64,000 bases of DNA, taken from Longirhabdus pacifica (lineage in GTDB: Bacteria > Bacillota > Bacilli > Paenibacillales > DSM-105158). Position 1 is the first letter of the stretch. Each line of letters starts with the position of its first letter. The translations under genes and the position numbers were made by a program. Below, one piece after another: positions 23,003-31,168 of the stretch. The notes under the pieces are model-generated. The model ran no database searches, had not been told where the DNA came from, and saw nothing but the letters and a program-made list of their open reading frames with translations. Location of the stretch: assembly GCF_004115085.1 (NCBI RefSeq), contig NZ_QXJP01000021.1:1-64000 (forward strand), written 5' to 3'.

Positions 23003-23079
23003 TTATTATAAAAAAAATAATTATTGTAATAAATCAACCTCGATTGAAATTGACTAGCTACCTAACCTAACAAAACGCT

Positions 23080-23895
23080 TTAATGTCGTTCTGTTTTTTG
23101 TGCAATGTATACCATCGTTAACATACAGAAAATGAATGCCTGAATAGAACCGACGAATATACTAAACCCTTGCCATACTGCTAGCATCGGAATACCAAAA
23201 ACTCCAGCCATGACGATAACACTGATCATAATCTCACCCGCAAAAATATTACCGAAAAGACGCATGCTCAGTGTAATTAATTTTGAAGCTTCTTCAACAA
23301 TATGAATGGGAAGAAATACTGGATATGGTTTTAAATAATGTTTGAAATACGACTTCGTATTTTTAAACACACCTAAGTAATGTGTAAGCAATATGACAAT
23401 TAAAGCCAATCCTGTGGTTACCATCGGATCTGCTGTTGGTGATTTCCACCAAACAAAACCAACTCCGTGATAATCATGTGGGTCATATTCCTCACCTTTG
23501 GCTTCTGCTTTCGCAATAAGATCATTTTTAGCTTTATCCAAGTCCCCTTGTTCTACTAAAGTTGCCCCAAAAATTTCTGTAGGCTGTTTATGTTCTGTAA
23601 CGACTGCGAAAGGTAGTCCTAGCATATTGCCCACAAAAATAAACATGATCAACGTAAGCCCTAATGTGACAAAGGGTTTACCTCGTTTCATATCCATCGT
23701 GCTTGCAACAATACCTTGTACAAATTCAATTAACCATTCCATAAAGTTTTGCATTTTCCCCGGGTTGGTTACAGAAAGTTTTCGCGCTCCTAGGCGAGCA
23801 ATAACAAAAACAATAATACAGGTCACAATGGTCATAATTAGTATGGATAAATCTAGTCTAACGCCAAGTACTTCTATTATAGGAGCTTTATGCAT
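23080..23895 (-). CDS. atpB: ATP synthase Fo a subunit with hydrophilic insertion
   Basis: Stator channel subunit next to the c-ring, 271 residues. The essential arginine lies in LSMRLFGNIFAGE. WWKSPTADP is conserved, but between the second hydrophobic segment and that motif there is an added stretch of about 35 charged residues (near 105-148). It makes the protein roughly 25 residues longer than common Bacillus homologues. Confidence 0.96.
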   Translation of the reverse strand: MHKAPIIEVLGVRLDLSILIMTIVTCIIVFVIARLGARKLSVTNPGKMQNFMEWLIEFVQGIVASTMDMKRGKPFVTLGLTLIMFIFVGNMLGLPFAVVTEHKQPTEIFGATLVEQGDLDKAKNDLIAKAEAKGEEYDPHDYHGVGFVWWKSPTADPMVTTGLALIVILLTHYLGVFKNTKSYFKHYLKPYPVFLPIHIVEEASKLITLSMRLFGNIFAGEIMISVIVMAGVFGIPMLAVWQGFSIFVGSIQAFIFCMLTMVYIAQKTERH

Positions 23896-23898
23896 AAA

Positions 23899-24303
23899 TC
23901 ATTTTTCACCCCTTTCTAATTCTGACTTGTTGTGCTTAAGTGAAGAAAAAATAAGATATATAATAAGAAAAACGGGGATAACCATAATACCAACAATGGT
24001 TGTCAGCAAAGAAATTTCATCCACTTTAAGCGCTAACATTGCTGCTAATATCGCTAAAGCTGCTCGAGTGGCGAATCCTGTACCCATACGCCTGCTTCCT
24101 CTTGCTGCTGCATTGCCACCAACTTGATCTACCTTAAAAGCTAAATACATCATATTAAGGTAAGCAACAACACTTCCCAATGCTAAACCTACAGCATGAG
24201 ATTTCCATTCAGAAGAAAAAAGCCAGACTAATGCTAACGCTGACAAAAAAAGTAATGTAAACGCTGTAATTTTTCCTTTGAGTTGGGATAAATTAACTTT
24301 CAT
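23899..24303 (-). CDS. atpI: ATP synthase accessory subunit AtpI
   Basis: Small membrane protein encoded ahead of atpB, 134 residues with about four hydrophobic segments. AtpI proteins are linked to c-ring assembly and, in bacilli, to magnesium uptake. Identity rests on hydrophobicity, the G-x-x-x-A-Y-LN-x-x-YLAFKVDQVG region and operon position; 3 bases from atpB. Confidence 0.88.
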   Translation of the reverse strand: MKVNLSQLKGKITAFTLLFLSALALVWLFSSEWKSHAVGLALGSVVAYLNMMYLAFKVDQVGGNAAARGSRRMGTGFATRAALAILAAMLALKVDEISLLTTIVGIMVIPVFLIIYLIFSSLKHNKSELERGEK

Positions 24304-24524
24304 TATTTACTCCTCAGAACGTTGCGAATGAGCATCACCGCGGTGATGCAACCGAGAATCAAGCCAATGAACATGCCGATTACAGCCCACCACTTTTGGT
24401 TTAACCATTCGCTTATGTATGTTCCTATCCATAAACCTAACAGCGTACAGACAGCAATATCGACACCGATGGCACCGATTAGTCCAAGTGCTTTCCAAGG
24501 TGATGGTTCATGATCTGATACCAC
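24303..24524 (-). CDS. atpZ: AtpZ/AtpI family protein
   Basis: Short two-helix membrane protein (73 residues) at the head of the atp operon. WKALGLIGAIGVDIAV, LGLWIGTYI and MFIGLILG match the AtpZ pattern. The start chosen is GTG, with AAGGAGAGG 6 bases upstream; a longer frame to 24566 would start with an unlikely isoleucine run. Its end overlaps the atpI start by one base. Confidence 0.85.
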   Translation of the reverse strand: MVSDHEPSPWKALGLIGAIGVDIAVCTLLGLWIGTYISEWLNQKWWAVIGMFIGLILGCITAVMLIRNVLRSK

Positions 24525-24587
24525 AGACAACCTCTCCTTAAAAAAAGCAATAATAATTATAATCATTATTGTTTACACTACCCATCC

Positions 24588-24617
24588 ATTTTAACGAAGG
24601 GCTAATAGATTTGTCAA
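24588..24617 (-). promoter_or_regulatory. Predicted sigma-A promoter of the atp operon
   Basis: Minus strand: perfect -35 TTGACA (24612-24617), 18-base spacer, -10 TAAAAT (24588-24593), about 65 bases upstream of atpZ. Confidence 0.75.
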
Positions 24618-24689
24618 TGAACCAATTTTCAAACTTTTCGTGAACAAAATAACTAGCTTTCCTTTAAAATAAAGGATTTTGCATTGACA

Positions 24690-24716
24690 AAACTGTACAG
24701 TTGTACTGTACGCTTT
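24690..24716 (-). terminator. Hairpin terminator after wecB
   Basis: Stem GTACAGT/ACTGTAC with a 3-base loop. The minus strand continues into a short T-run (AGTTTTG), and the plus strand has a longer T-run, so it may work in both directions. It lies 20 bases beyond the wecB stop and ahead of the atp promoter. Confidence 0.55.
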
Positions 24717-24730
24717 TTTATTTTTTACCG

Positions 24731-25879
24731 CTACTTCTCTTTAGAAAATGGGGCTGGTCTCTCACTTTCGTGATTAAAATGGTGCTGTATCGCTTTTACA
24801 ATACGCTGTGAAGCCTTGCCATCTCCGTATGGATTTGCTGCAACACTCATGTTGTGATAGTGTGTTTCGTTCATCAACAGTTCTTTCGCATGACGATACA
24901 CCTTGTCTTCATCTGTACCGACTAGTTCTAACGTCCCTGCTTCTACTCCCTCGGGACGCTCTGTAGTGTCTCGAAGTACTAGCACAGGAACACCAAAGGA
25001 AGGTGCTTCCTCTTGTAACCCGCCAGAATCGGTCATGATCATATATGTATGTGGGTACAAGTTATGGAAATCCACTACGTCCAATGGATCTGTCAATATA
25101 ATACGCGGGTGATTCCCTAACCATTCATAGGCAGGTTCTCGTACAGCTGGACTAGGATGGACAGGGTACACAATACATACATCATCAAATTCATCGGCAA
25201 TACGCTTCACCGCTTTAAATATGTTGCGGTGACCTTCTCCTTGCGCTTCTCTGCGATGCGCTGTCATCAAAATAAGACGTTTGCCTTTACTTTGTTCTAA
25301 AATAGGATGATGATAATCATCTCGCACCGTATATTGAAACACATCGGTTATCGTGTTGCCTGTAATATGGATAGATTGTGGTGCTTTATTCTCTTTAGCT
25401 AGATTTCCAGCAGACCAAGTTGTAGGAGCGAAATGCAAATCAGCCAATACTCCTGTAAGCTGCCTATTCATTTCTTCTGGATAGGGAGATTGTTTATTCC
25501 ATGTTCTAAGGCCTGCTTCTACATGTCCTACTTGGATTTGTTGTAGAAATGCTGCATAGCTTGCAAGGAATGTAGTCAGTGTATCCCCATGCACGAGCAC
25601 GATATCTGGTTTTGCTTCCGCAAAAACAGGTTGCAATCCACTGATGACTCGAACAGAAATTTCCTCCAGCGTTTGACCTACTTGCATGACATCTAGATCA
25701 TAATCTGGCACAATCTCAAACGTTTCTAATACTTGGTCCAGCATTTGTCTATGTTGTGCGGTTACACAAACCATGGACTCTATCGTTTCAGGATGTTTTT
25801 GCAACTCCAATACGACAGGGGCCATTTTCACTGCCTCTGGTCTAACGCCAAACACGGACATGACTTTGACTTTACGCAT
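24731..25879 (-). CDS. wecB: UDP-N-acetylglucosamine 2-epimerase (non-hydrolysing)
   Basis: Interconverts UDP-GlcNAc and UDP-ManNAc for wall teichoic acid linkage units and other surface glycans (mnaA in Bacillus). 382 residues. N-terminal FGVRPEAVKMAPV and C-terminal DSGGLQEEAPSFGVPVLVLRDTTERPE match the GT-B-fold epimerase family, with the conserved histidine in TAHRRE. The ATG was chosen because GGGGAG lies 6 bases upstream. Position between upp and the atp operon is conserved with Bacillus mnaA. Confidence 0.95.
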   Translation of the reverse strand: MRKVKVMSVFGVRPEAVKMAPVVLELQKHPETIESMVCVTAQHRQMLDQVLETFEIVPDYDLDVMQVGQTLEEISVRVISGLQPVFAEAKPDIVLVHGDTLTTFLASYAAFLQQIQVGHVEAGLRTWNKQSPYPEEMNRQLTGVLADLHFAPTTWSAGNLAKENKAPQSIHITGNTITDVFQYTVRDDYHHPILEQSKGKRLILMTAHRREAQGEGHRNIFKAVKRIADEFDDVCIVYPVHPSPAVREPAYEWLGNHPRIILTDPLDVVDFHNLYPHTYMIMTDSGGLQEEAPSFGVPVLVLRDTTERPEGVEAGTLELVGTDEDKVYRHAKELLMNETHYHNMSVAANPYGDGKASQRIVKAIQHHFNHESERPAPFSKEK

Positions 25880-25934
25880 TTCGTACTCCCCCACTTGCTT
25901 CTTTATTCTATATGGATACGAATCGAAAACTCAT

Positions 25935-26564
25935 TTATTTTGTACCAAATAAACGGTCTCCTGCATCCCCTAATCCCGGAATAATGTATCCGTGGTCGTT
26001 CAAATAATCGTCCACTGCCCCAAGGTAAATATCTACGTCTGGATGAGCTTCCTGAACAGCCTTTACTCCTTCTGGAGAAGCAATGAGACACATCAATTTG
26101 ATTTGAGTGCAGTCACGTTTTTTCAGCACTTCTATTGCGGCATTTGCTGATCCACCCGTTGCAAGCATTGGATCAATAACGATTAATTCCCTCTGCTGCA
26201 CGTCCGTAGGCAGTTTTACATAGTATTCTACTGGCTGTAACGTTTCTGGATCACGATACAATCCAACATGACCTACTTTCGCTGTTGGGTGTAATTTTAA
26301 AATGCCATCTACCATTCCTAATCCTGCTCTTAAAATAGGAACTAAACCGAGCATGCGCCCAGAAATCACTTTACATTCCGCTGTAGCAACAGGAGTTTGT
26401 ACTTCTACTGTTTTTAAAGATAGATCTCTCGTAATTTCATATGCCATAAGCATTGCCACTTCATCAACAAGTTGGCGAAAGTCTTTCGTCTTTGTCTTCT
26501 CATTTCTTATGTACGTCAGTTTATGCTGTATTAATGGGTGATCACAAACTACTAGCTTTCCCAT
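25935..26564 (-). CDS. upp: Uracil phosphoribosyltransferase
   Basis: Pyrimidine salvage: uracil plus PRPP to UMP. 209 residues. The PRPP-binding loop is [11 protein letters not shown], and the uracil site is in [18 protein letters not shown] at the C-terminus. ATG chosen with GGGAGG 6 bases upstream; the longer frame adds nine atypical residues. A -10-like TATAAT (26601-26606) precedes it, but no clear -35 is seen. Confidence 0.97.
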   Translation of the reverse strand: MGKLVVCDHPLIQHKLTYIRNEKTKTKDFRQLVDEVAMLMAYEITRDLSLKTVEVQTPVATAECKVISGRMLGLVPILRAGLGMVDGILKLHPTAKVGHVGLYRDPETLQPVEYYVKLPTDVQQRELIVIDPMLATGGSANAAIEVLKKRDCTQIKLMCLIASPEGVKAVQEAHPDVDIYLGAVDDYLNDHGYIIPGLGDAGDRLFGTK

Positions 26565-26703
26565 AAATATCCTCCCTGTGTCTTTATTCAAACATTCATC
26601 ATTATATCATTGTTCCCTATGACATGCACGTCCTATCCTTCATCTATTACTTTCCTTTTTTTTGCAGCCTATTTGTTTATTTTGCTTATACAAATTTGCT
26701 CAT

Positions 26704-26739
26704 AAAAAAAGAAAGCAACTTCCATTCGAAGTTACCTTC
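26704..26739 (-). terminator. Rho-independent terminator of the rpiB-ywlG-glyA operon
   Basis: A 12-bp stem with two G-T pairs (GAAGGTAACTTC with GAAGTTGCTTTC) and a run of seven Ts, about 55 bases after the glyA stop. Confidence 0.88.
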
Positions 26740-26793
26740 TTCCATATCATTACTTTTCATGCGTATCTTTATAAAAAGATTTTAAAATGGATG

Positions 26794-28044
26794 CTAGTAC
26801 GTTAATCCCTCATAAAGAGGAAATTTATCCGTTAACTGCTGAACCCTTTGCGATGCCTCTTGTTTTACTTTTTCGTCCTTTGGATTTCTCAATACCAACG
26901 CCATAATGCTCGCGATTTCTTTCATCTCTTCTTCTCCCATGCCTCGCGTCGTGATAGCAGGCGTACCTATGCGAATACCGCTCGTAATAAATGGGCTAGT
27001 TGGATCAAATGGGATCGCATTTTTATTACACGTTATTTTCACTTCATCTAGTACATGTTCCGCATCTTTTCCTGTAATCTCTAAATTTCTTGTATCGATC
27101 AGCATCAAGTGATTGTCCGTCCCGCCAGAAACGACGTTCAACCCTTCCGCTTGTAAAGCTTCTGCTAGTACTTGAGCATTTTTTACGACATTTTCGCCGT
27201 ATGTTTTAAAGGAAGGTTGTAGCGCTTCTTTCAATGCTACGGCTTTTGAAGCGATAATATGCATTAACGGCCCACCTTGACTACCAGGGAAAACAGCCTT
27301 GTCAATCGCTCTTGCCCATGACTGTTTACATAGTATTAATCCACCTCTAGGTCCGCGCAATGTTTTATGTGTTGTCGTAGTCACAAAATGTGCATGGGGA
27401 ACAGGATTAGGATGGACACCAGCAGCAACAAGCCCTGCAATATGTGCCATGTCTACCATGACAAGTGCACCCACATCTGCTGCTATAGCTGCAATTTTCT
27501 CAAAATCAATGACACGTGGATACGCACTTGCTCCAGCCACAATTAACCTTGGACGATGCTTAAATGCCAGTTTTCGAAGTTGATCGTAATCGATAACGGA
27601 ATCTTCTTCGGTTACCCCATAAGAGACGAAATTGTACAATAATCCAGAAGCATTAACTGGACTGCCGTGTGTTAAATGTCCACCGTGGGCAAGATCCATA
27701 CCTAGTACGGTATCTCCTGGTTGCAATGCAGCTAAGTAAACGGCCATGTTCGCTTGTGCACCAGAGTGAGGCTGTACGTTAGCATGTTCTGCTCCAAACA
27801 ATTGTTTAGCTCGATCTCTTGCTAAATCTTCTACCACATCCACATGTTCGCATCCCCCATAGTAGCGCTTAGCAGGGAATCCTTCTGCATATTTATTTGT
27901 TAACACGGTCCCCATCGTTTCCATCACTTCAGGACTAACGATATTTTCGGATGCAATCAACTCAATATTTTGCTGTTGTCTCACCAATTCGTTGTTCATT
28001 GCTACTGCTAATTCTGGATCTGCGTTTCTTAATCGCTCACTCAT
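26794..28044 (-). CDS. glyA: Serine hydroxymethyltransferase
   Basis: PLP enzyme interconverting serine and glycine and charging tetrahydrofolate with a one-carbon unit; main entry of C1 units into purine and thymidylate synthesis. 416 residues. The PLP lysine lies in [29 protein letters not shown] and the active-site HGGHLTHG are present. ATG start chosen with GGAGG 9 bases upstream. Distal gene of the ZTP-riboswitch operon, which fits its folate role. Confidence 0.98.
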   Translation of the reverse strand: MSERLRNADPELAVAMNNELVRQQQNIELIASENIVSPEVMETMGTVLTNKYAEGFPAKRYYGGCEHVDVVEDLARDRAKQLFGAEHANVQPHSGAQANMAVYLAALQPGDTVLGMDLAHGGHLTHGSPVNASGLLYNFVSYGVTEEDSVIDYDQLRKLAFKHRPRLIVAGASAYPRVIDFEKIAAIAADVGALVMVDMAHIAGLVAAGVHPNPVPHAHFVTTTTHKTLRGPRGGLILCKQSWARAIDKAVFPGSQGGPLMHIIASKAVALKEALQPSFKTYGENVVKNAQVLAEALQAEGLNVVSGGTDNHLMLIDTRNLEITGKDAEHVLDEVKITCNKNAIPFDPTSPFITSGIRIGTPAITTRGMGEEEMKEIASIMALVLRNPKDEKVKQEASQRVQQLTDKFPLYEGLTY

Positions 28045-28064
28045 CTTCTGTCTCCTCCTCAATC

Positions 28065-28664
28065 CTACTCACAATTTTGATCTACGTTTTGGTCTGTCAC
28101 TACGTACTGTGCACGTGCACCGCCAATTAACTTAGGTCTCGTATACGCGCACACAATTCTAGCGTGTCCTACAAATCTAATACTTGGCCTGAAAGGTACA
28201 GCAACTCGGCGTAAATGCATCCCTATTAACGTTTCCCCGATATCTATACCTGCATCGGCTTGGATAGACTCTACTAAGCAAGCATCGTCCATATGACGGT
28301 AAGCCCACGCAGCCATCGAGCCACCCGCCTTTGGGACAGGTACAGCCATGACTTCTTCGCTGTCTATGTGTTGTAACGTCTTTTTAGATACAACGATGGC
28401 ACGATTTAAATGTTCGCAACATTGGAAAGCCAATGAGAATGAATACATCTGCTGTACTTTCTGTAATCCTTCATATATCGCTTGTGCAATTTGCTCTGCG
28501 CCTGCTGTTCCAATGTGCTTGCCTACTACTTCACTTGTGCTCGCCCCGATAACGAGGACGTGGCGTTCGTTTAAACCACTCTGTTTCACTAATTCCACCG
28601 CAATGTCGTGTATGTGTGCTGTAATTTGCTGTGGATCCATACTGATGTTTTGTTTTTGCTCCAA
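28065..28664 (-). CDS. ywlG: UPF0340 / TIGR01440 family protein (YwlG)
   Basis: Conserved protein of unknown function found beside rpiB and glyA in Firmicutes. 199 residues. The family pattern is visible in [32 protein letters not shown] and [20 protein letters not shown]. Start is TTG with GGAG 9 bases upstream. Co-transcribed with rpiB (14-base gap) and glyA. Confidence 0.92.
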   Translation of the reverse strand: MEQKQNISMDPQQITAHIHDIAVELVKQSGLNERHVLVIGASTSEVVGKHIGTAGAEQIAQAIYEGLQKVQQMYSFSLAFQCCEHLNRAIVVSKKTLQHIDSEEVMAVPVPKAGGSMAAWAYRHMDDACLVESIQADAGIDIGETLIGMHLRRVAVPFRPSIRFVGHARIVCAYTRPKLIGGARAQYVVTDQNVDQNCE

Positions 28665-28678
28665 TGACGTTCACTCCT

Positions 28679-29140
28679 TTAACGTTGAAGTGAATGCTGC
28701 TCTTCTATCGATGTGACTTTATCAATTCGTTTTTGATGACGTTCTTGTTCAGAGAAAGGCGTCGTTAGCCAAATCTTGACGATTTCTTGTGCCAAACCAG
28801 TACCTATTACGCGTTCTCCTAGTGCAAGTACATTCGTATTGTTGTGCTCTCTCGTTGCTTTTGCGGAGAACATATCATGTACGAGTGCACATCGAATGCC
28901 CTTCATTTTGTTAGCTGCAATGCTCATGCCTATTCCTGTACCACATATTAAAATGCCTTGATCAGCTTCTTTGGCGACCACTTTTTCACATACTTCATTT
29001 GCATAATCCGGATAATCTACAGAGTCAGGGCAATGGCACCCTACATCCATCACATCATAACCTAATTCAGTTTGTATGCATTGTTTAATAACTTCTTTTA
29101 ATTTATATCCCCCGTGATCTGAACCTATTGCAATTTTCAT
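28679..29140 (-). CDS. rpiB: Ribose-5-phosphate isomerase B
   Basis: Isomerises ribulose 5-phosphate and ribose 5-phosphate, feeding PRPP. 153 residues, LacA/RpiB fold. IGSDHGGYKLK at the N-terminus, the catalytic-cysteine segment GILICGTGIGMSIAANK and the REHNNTNVLALGERVIG block are present. First gene after the ZTP riboswitch, so ribose phosphate and folate one-carbon supply would be controlled together. Confidence 0.96.
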   Translation of the reverse strand: MKIAIGSDHGGYKLKEVIKQCIQTELGYDVMDVGCHCPDSVDYPDYANEVCEKVVAKEADQGILICGTGIGMSIAANKMKGIRCALVHDMFSAKATREHNNTNVLALGERVIGTGLAQEIVKIWLTTPFSEQERHQKRIDKVTSIEEQHSLQR

Positions 29141-29263
29141 CTCACTTAACCTCCTTTACAGCTCTTATTTTAAGTATTGTACAAGCTTTCCATACTGACA
29201 GCTTCAATATTTTTCAAAAACTATCCTCTACCTAGCTATACACCAAAATCATGCTATAAACAT

Positions 29264-29303
29264 AAAAAGAGCATCAAATGCATCTCATTTGCATTTCTGC
29301 TCT
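29264..29303 (-). terminator. Expression-platform terminator of the ZTP riboswitch
   Basis: Minus strand: outer stem AGAGCA/TGCTCT, inner stem AAATGCA/TGCATTT (with a 2-base bulge on the 3' side), then TTTTT at 29264-29268. It begins three bases after the aptamer, so ligand binding could prevent its formation. Confidence 0.88.
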
Positions 29304-29305
29304 TC

Positions 29306-29380
29306 GCCCAGGCGACCGGCCCATCTCGGTTCCATGCTCCATTGTGGTTTTCCACAGTTGTCGCCAGTTACATGGAACAG
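29306..29380 (-). promoter_or_regulatory. ZTP (pfl-motif) riboswitch aptamer
   Basis: Minus-strand RNA with the pfl-motif layout: P1 stem GTTCCATG/CATGGAAC (29371-29378 with 29329-29336); conserved ACTGGCG in the junction; P2 TGTGG/CCACA; a GGAG element; and the 3' conserved CCGGTCGCCTGGGC ending at 29306. GGCGAC and GTCGCC can form the pseudoknot. The class senses ZMP/ZTP, an alarmone of low 10-formyl-tetrahydrofolate, and usually turns on folate and purine genes. The downstream genes rpiB-ywlG-glyA fit. Identified by consensus recall, not by a model search. Confidence 0.9.
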
Positions 29381-29394
29381 ATTCAATTAATTTC

Positions 29395-29423
29395 ATTCTA
29401 CAATGATTCAACAAAGTTGTAAA
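29395..29423 (-). promoter_or_regulatory. Predicted sigma-A promoter of the ZTP-riboswitch operon
   Basis: Minus strand: -35 TTTACA (29418-29423), 17-base spacer, -10 TAGAAT (29395-29400). The predicted start near 29388 is about 8 bases before the aptamer. Confidence 0.75.
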
Positions 29424-29433
29424 TAGGATGCAT

Positions 29434-29727
29434 CTATGCATTCAAAATTTGTTGACATAGTTTTTCTGACAATAATTCTGAAAGCCGCTGCTCATTAATG
29501 TAGTAATAGCTCCAAGTTCCTTTTGTTTCTTTAAGGATCATTTCGGCATCAAGCAAAATTTTAAGATGATATGAAAGTTTGGATTGCGGCATATTCACTA
29601 CTTCGCATAAATCACAAACACACACACTCCCGCGCACATGAATTTCTCGTAATATGGACAATCTTTTTTCATCTGCTAATGCTTTAAATTTATCCTCATA
29701 TAGCGAAAAATTAACATCTTGATTCAT
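29434..29727 (-). CDS. ArsR/SmtB-family transcriptional repressor
   Basis: Small winged-helix regulator, 97 residues. KALADEKRLSILREI precedes the recognition region, and MPQSKLSYHLKILLDAEMI is the DNA-binding helix. CVCDLC just before it resembles the metal- or metalloid-sensing CVCDL motif on helix 3 of ArsR and CadC-type proteins, with one extra cysteine. ATG chosen with AAGGAG 9 bases upstream. It lies 23 bases after ywlE and ahead of the riboswitch promoter; no arsenical pump is adjacent. The target and inducer are unknown. Confidence 0.88.
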   Translation of the reverse strand: MNQDVNFSLYEDKFKALADEKRLSILREIHVRGSVCVCDLCEVVNMPQSKLSYHLKILLDAEMILKETKGTWSYYYINEQRLSELLSEKLCQQILNA

Positions 29728-29750
29728 ATGCAACAACTCCTTCATTACCG

Positions 29751-30335
29751 TTACGATGATTGATTTTTCAACTTATGAATGAGCATATCCAACAGACGAT
29801 CCAACTCCGCGGCTGTTTGTTGGTACAATGATAGAGAACCTCCAAATGGATCCGAAATATCTAGTTTTGCAAGACTAGCATCGAGCTCCCACCATTTTAC
29901 TTTCTCCTCTTCACTGATCTCTTTATTCAGCGCCAGTTTAGACTGTAATTCCGCTGCCATTTTGGCATGTTCTTCTCTTAATTTTGCTAAGTGACTCTGA
30001 TCTTCTACGTATTCTTTCAACGTCATCGTTTTATCTGCTGCTCCGTGATATTGCTGGATGACATATCCTTTATGCGTCATGGTCATGGTCAAAATAAGAT
30101 CTGCCCACAACACAAGGTCTTCGTGAAGTGAAGTTGCGTTCATCCCTTGTGTATTTATTCCTTTATCATGCAAAATTTGTGCAGAGTGACTTGAGATAGA
30201 AGCGCCAGTTAAAGCAGAAACACCTGCGGATCGTACTTCTATGTCCAAACCGTGATGCTTGCTTTTTTCTCTTAATAATGCTTCTGCCAATGGACTTCTG
30301 CATGTATTTCCGGTACAAATAAAAAGTATATGCAT
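29751..30335 (-). CDS. ywlE: Low-molecular-weight protein arginine phosphatase YwlE
   Basis: Removes phosphate from phospho-arginine residues set by McsB, opposing protein tagging for ClpCP. 194 residues. The active-site loop is CTGNTCRS (Cys7 to Arg13), with Thr11 at the position that favours arginine phosphate over tyrosine phosphate. The acid/base Asp is in SDPFGGS. About 45 extra residues, predicted helical, sit between LKEYV and the DPFGG motif compared with the 150-residue B. subtilis protein. Position between rpiB and mntP is conserved. An arsenate reductase-like role is less likely. Confidence 0.9.
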   Translation of the reverse strand: MHILFICTGNTCRSPLAEALLREKSKHHGLDIEVRSAGVSALTGASISSHSAQILHDKGINTQGMNATSLHEDLVLWADLILTMTMTHKGYVIQQYHGAADKTMTLKEYVEDQSHLAKLREEHAKMAAELQSKLALNKEISEEEKVKWWELDASLAKLDISDPFGGSLSLYQQTAAELDRLLDMLIHKLKNQSS

Positions 30336-30376
30336 TGTTCTCCTCCTCTACACAAACATCATCACATGTATTCAGA

Positions 30377-30439
30377 TTTATTCATCTTATGCATCGTGAT
30401 CATACGTTGGTTGAACAAGTTCATTCAACGTATATACAT
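30377..30439. repeat. Diverged partial copy of the hairpin repeat
   Basis: Matches the first half of the 2706 unit: TTCATCTTATG, then TTGAACAAGTTCAT inside an ATACGTTG/CAACGTAT stem. Both stem strands differ from the 2706 copy (A to C and T to G) while pairing is kept. It lies between ywlE and mntP in a 214-base gap. Confidence 0.75.
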
Positions 30440-30549
30440 AGTATAACGTATTTTGTAAACATCTTGTAGCATGCTGCTGCACATCTTGGCAACGTGATGC
30501 AGCCACCTTATGGCTTAGCTGATTGTATAACCTCTCTTTACGTCCATCG

Positions 30550-31107
30550 TTACATTAACACCTTTAGGCCAAAGATAAACAAAATCATGCCGCCACATGC
30601 TTCCCCATACTTTCCTAACCAACTCGTCATCTTTCTACCTAAAATGAGACCACCAATGGACATGATGCCGCCAACGATACCGAATAATAGTACGGTAAAT
30701 AGTATATCCGCCGCAAAAATGCCGAGAGAGATGCCAACCGAGAAGGAATCAATGCTGACTCCGATAGAAAACAACATAATACCAAGCCATGAACGATGGT
30801 CAAAGCTATATATTTGTTGTTTTGTACAAGCACTATACATCATATGAAGTCCGAGCAGTGCCAATAGACCACCACCAGTAAAGACAGCGATGTCTCCTAA
30901 CAAGCTCCCTAAGTACGTACCTGTAAACATGCCGATGAGTGGCATAACGAGGTGGAAAACAGCCACCACCATACTTATTTTTAAAATATGTAAGAGGCGT
31001 ATTCCTCTCATGCCTATACCAATCCCAATAGAAAAAGCATCCATGCCCAAAGCGATGGCCATGAACATGATAGCAACAGCTTGACCTTGCATATCCAAGA
31101 TATTCAC
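30550..31107 (-). CDS. mntP: MntP-family manganese efflux pump
   Basis: Six-helix membrane protein exporting Mn(II), 185 residues. Two inverted halves each carry an acidic membrane motif: ALGMDAFSIGIGIGMRG near the N-terminus and SIGVSIDSFSVGISLG in the second half. GTG start chosen with AAGGAGG 9 bases upstream rather than the ATG at 31134, which lacks one. Corresponds to ywlD in Bacillus gene order. Confidence 0.92.
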   Translation of the reverse strand: MNILDMQGQAVAIMFMAIALGMDAFSIGIGIGMRGIRLLHILKISMVVAVFHLVMPLIGMFTGTYLGSLLGDIAVFTGGGLLALLGLHMMYSACTKQQIYSFDHRSWLGIMLFSIGVSIDSFSVGISLGIFAADILFTVLLFGIVGGIMSIGGLILGRKMTSWLGKYGEACGGMILFIFGLKVLM

Positions 31108-31168
31108 TACATATCTCCTCCTTGTCCTACTCATTTCATCTTATGCGGACAAGGGGAGAAACATGTTT

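Noticed and set aside
23498..24127. 209-codon plus-strand frame across atpB/atpI
   Set aside because: Antisense shadow of two well-identified genes, with low-quality composition and no ribosome-binding site.
29177..29422. 81-codon plus-strand frame between rpiB and the ArsR gene
   Set aside because: It covers the ZTP riboswitch and its promoter on the other strand; no ribosome-binding site and no protein-like sequence.
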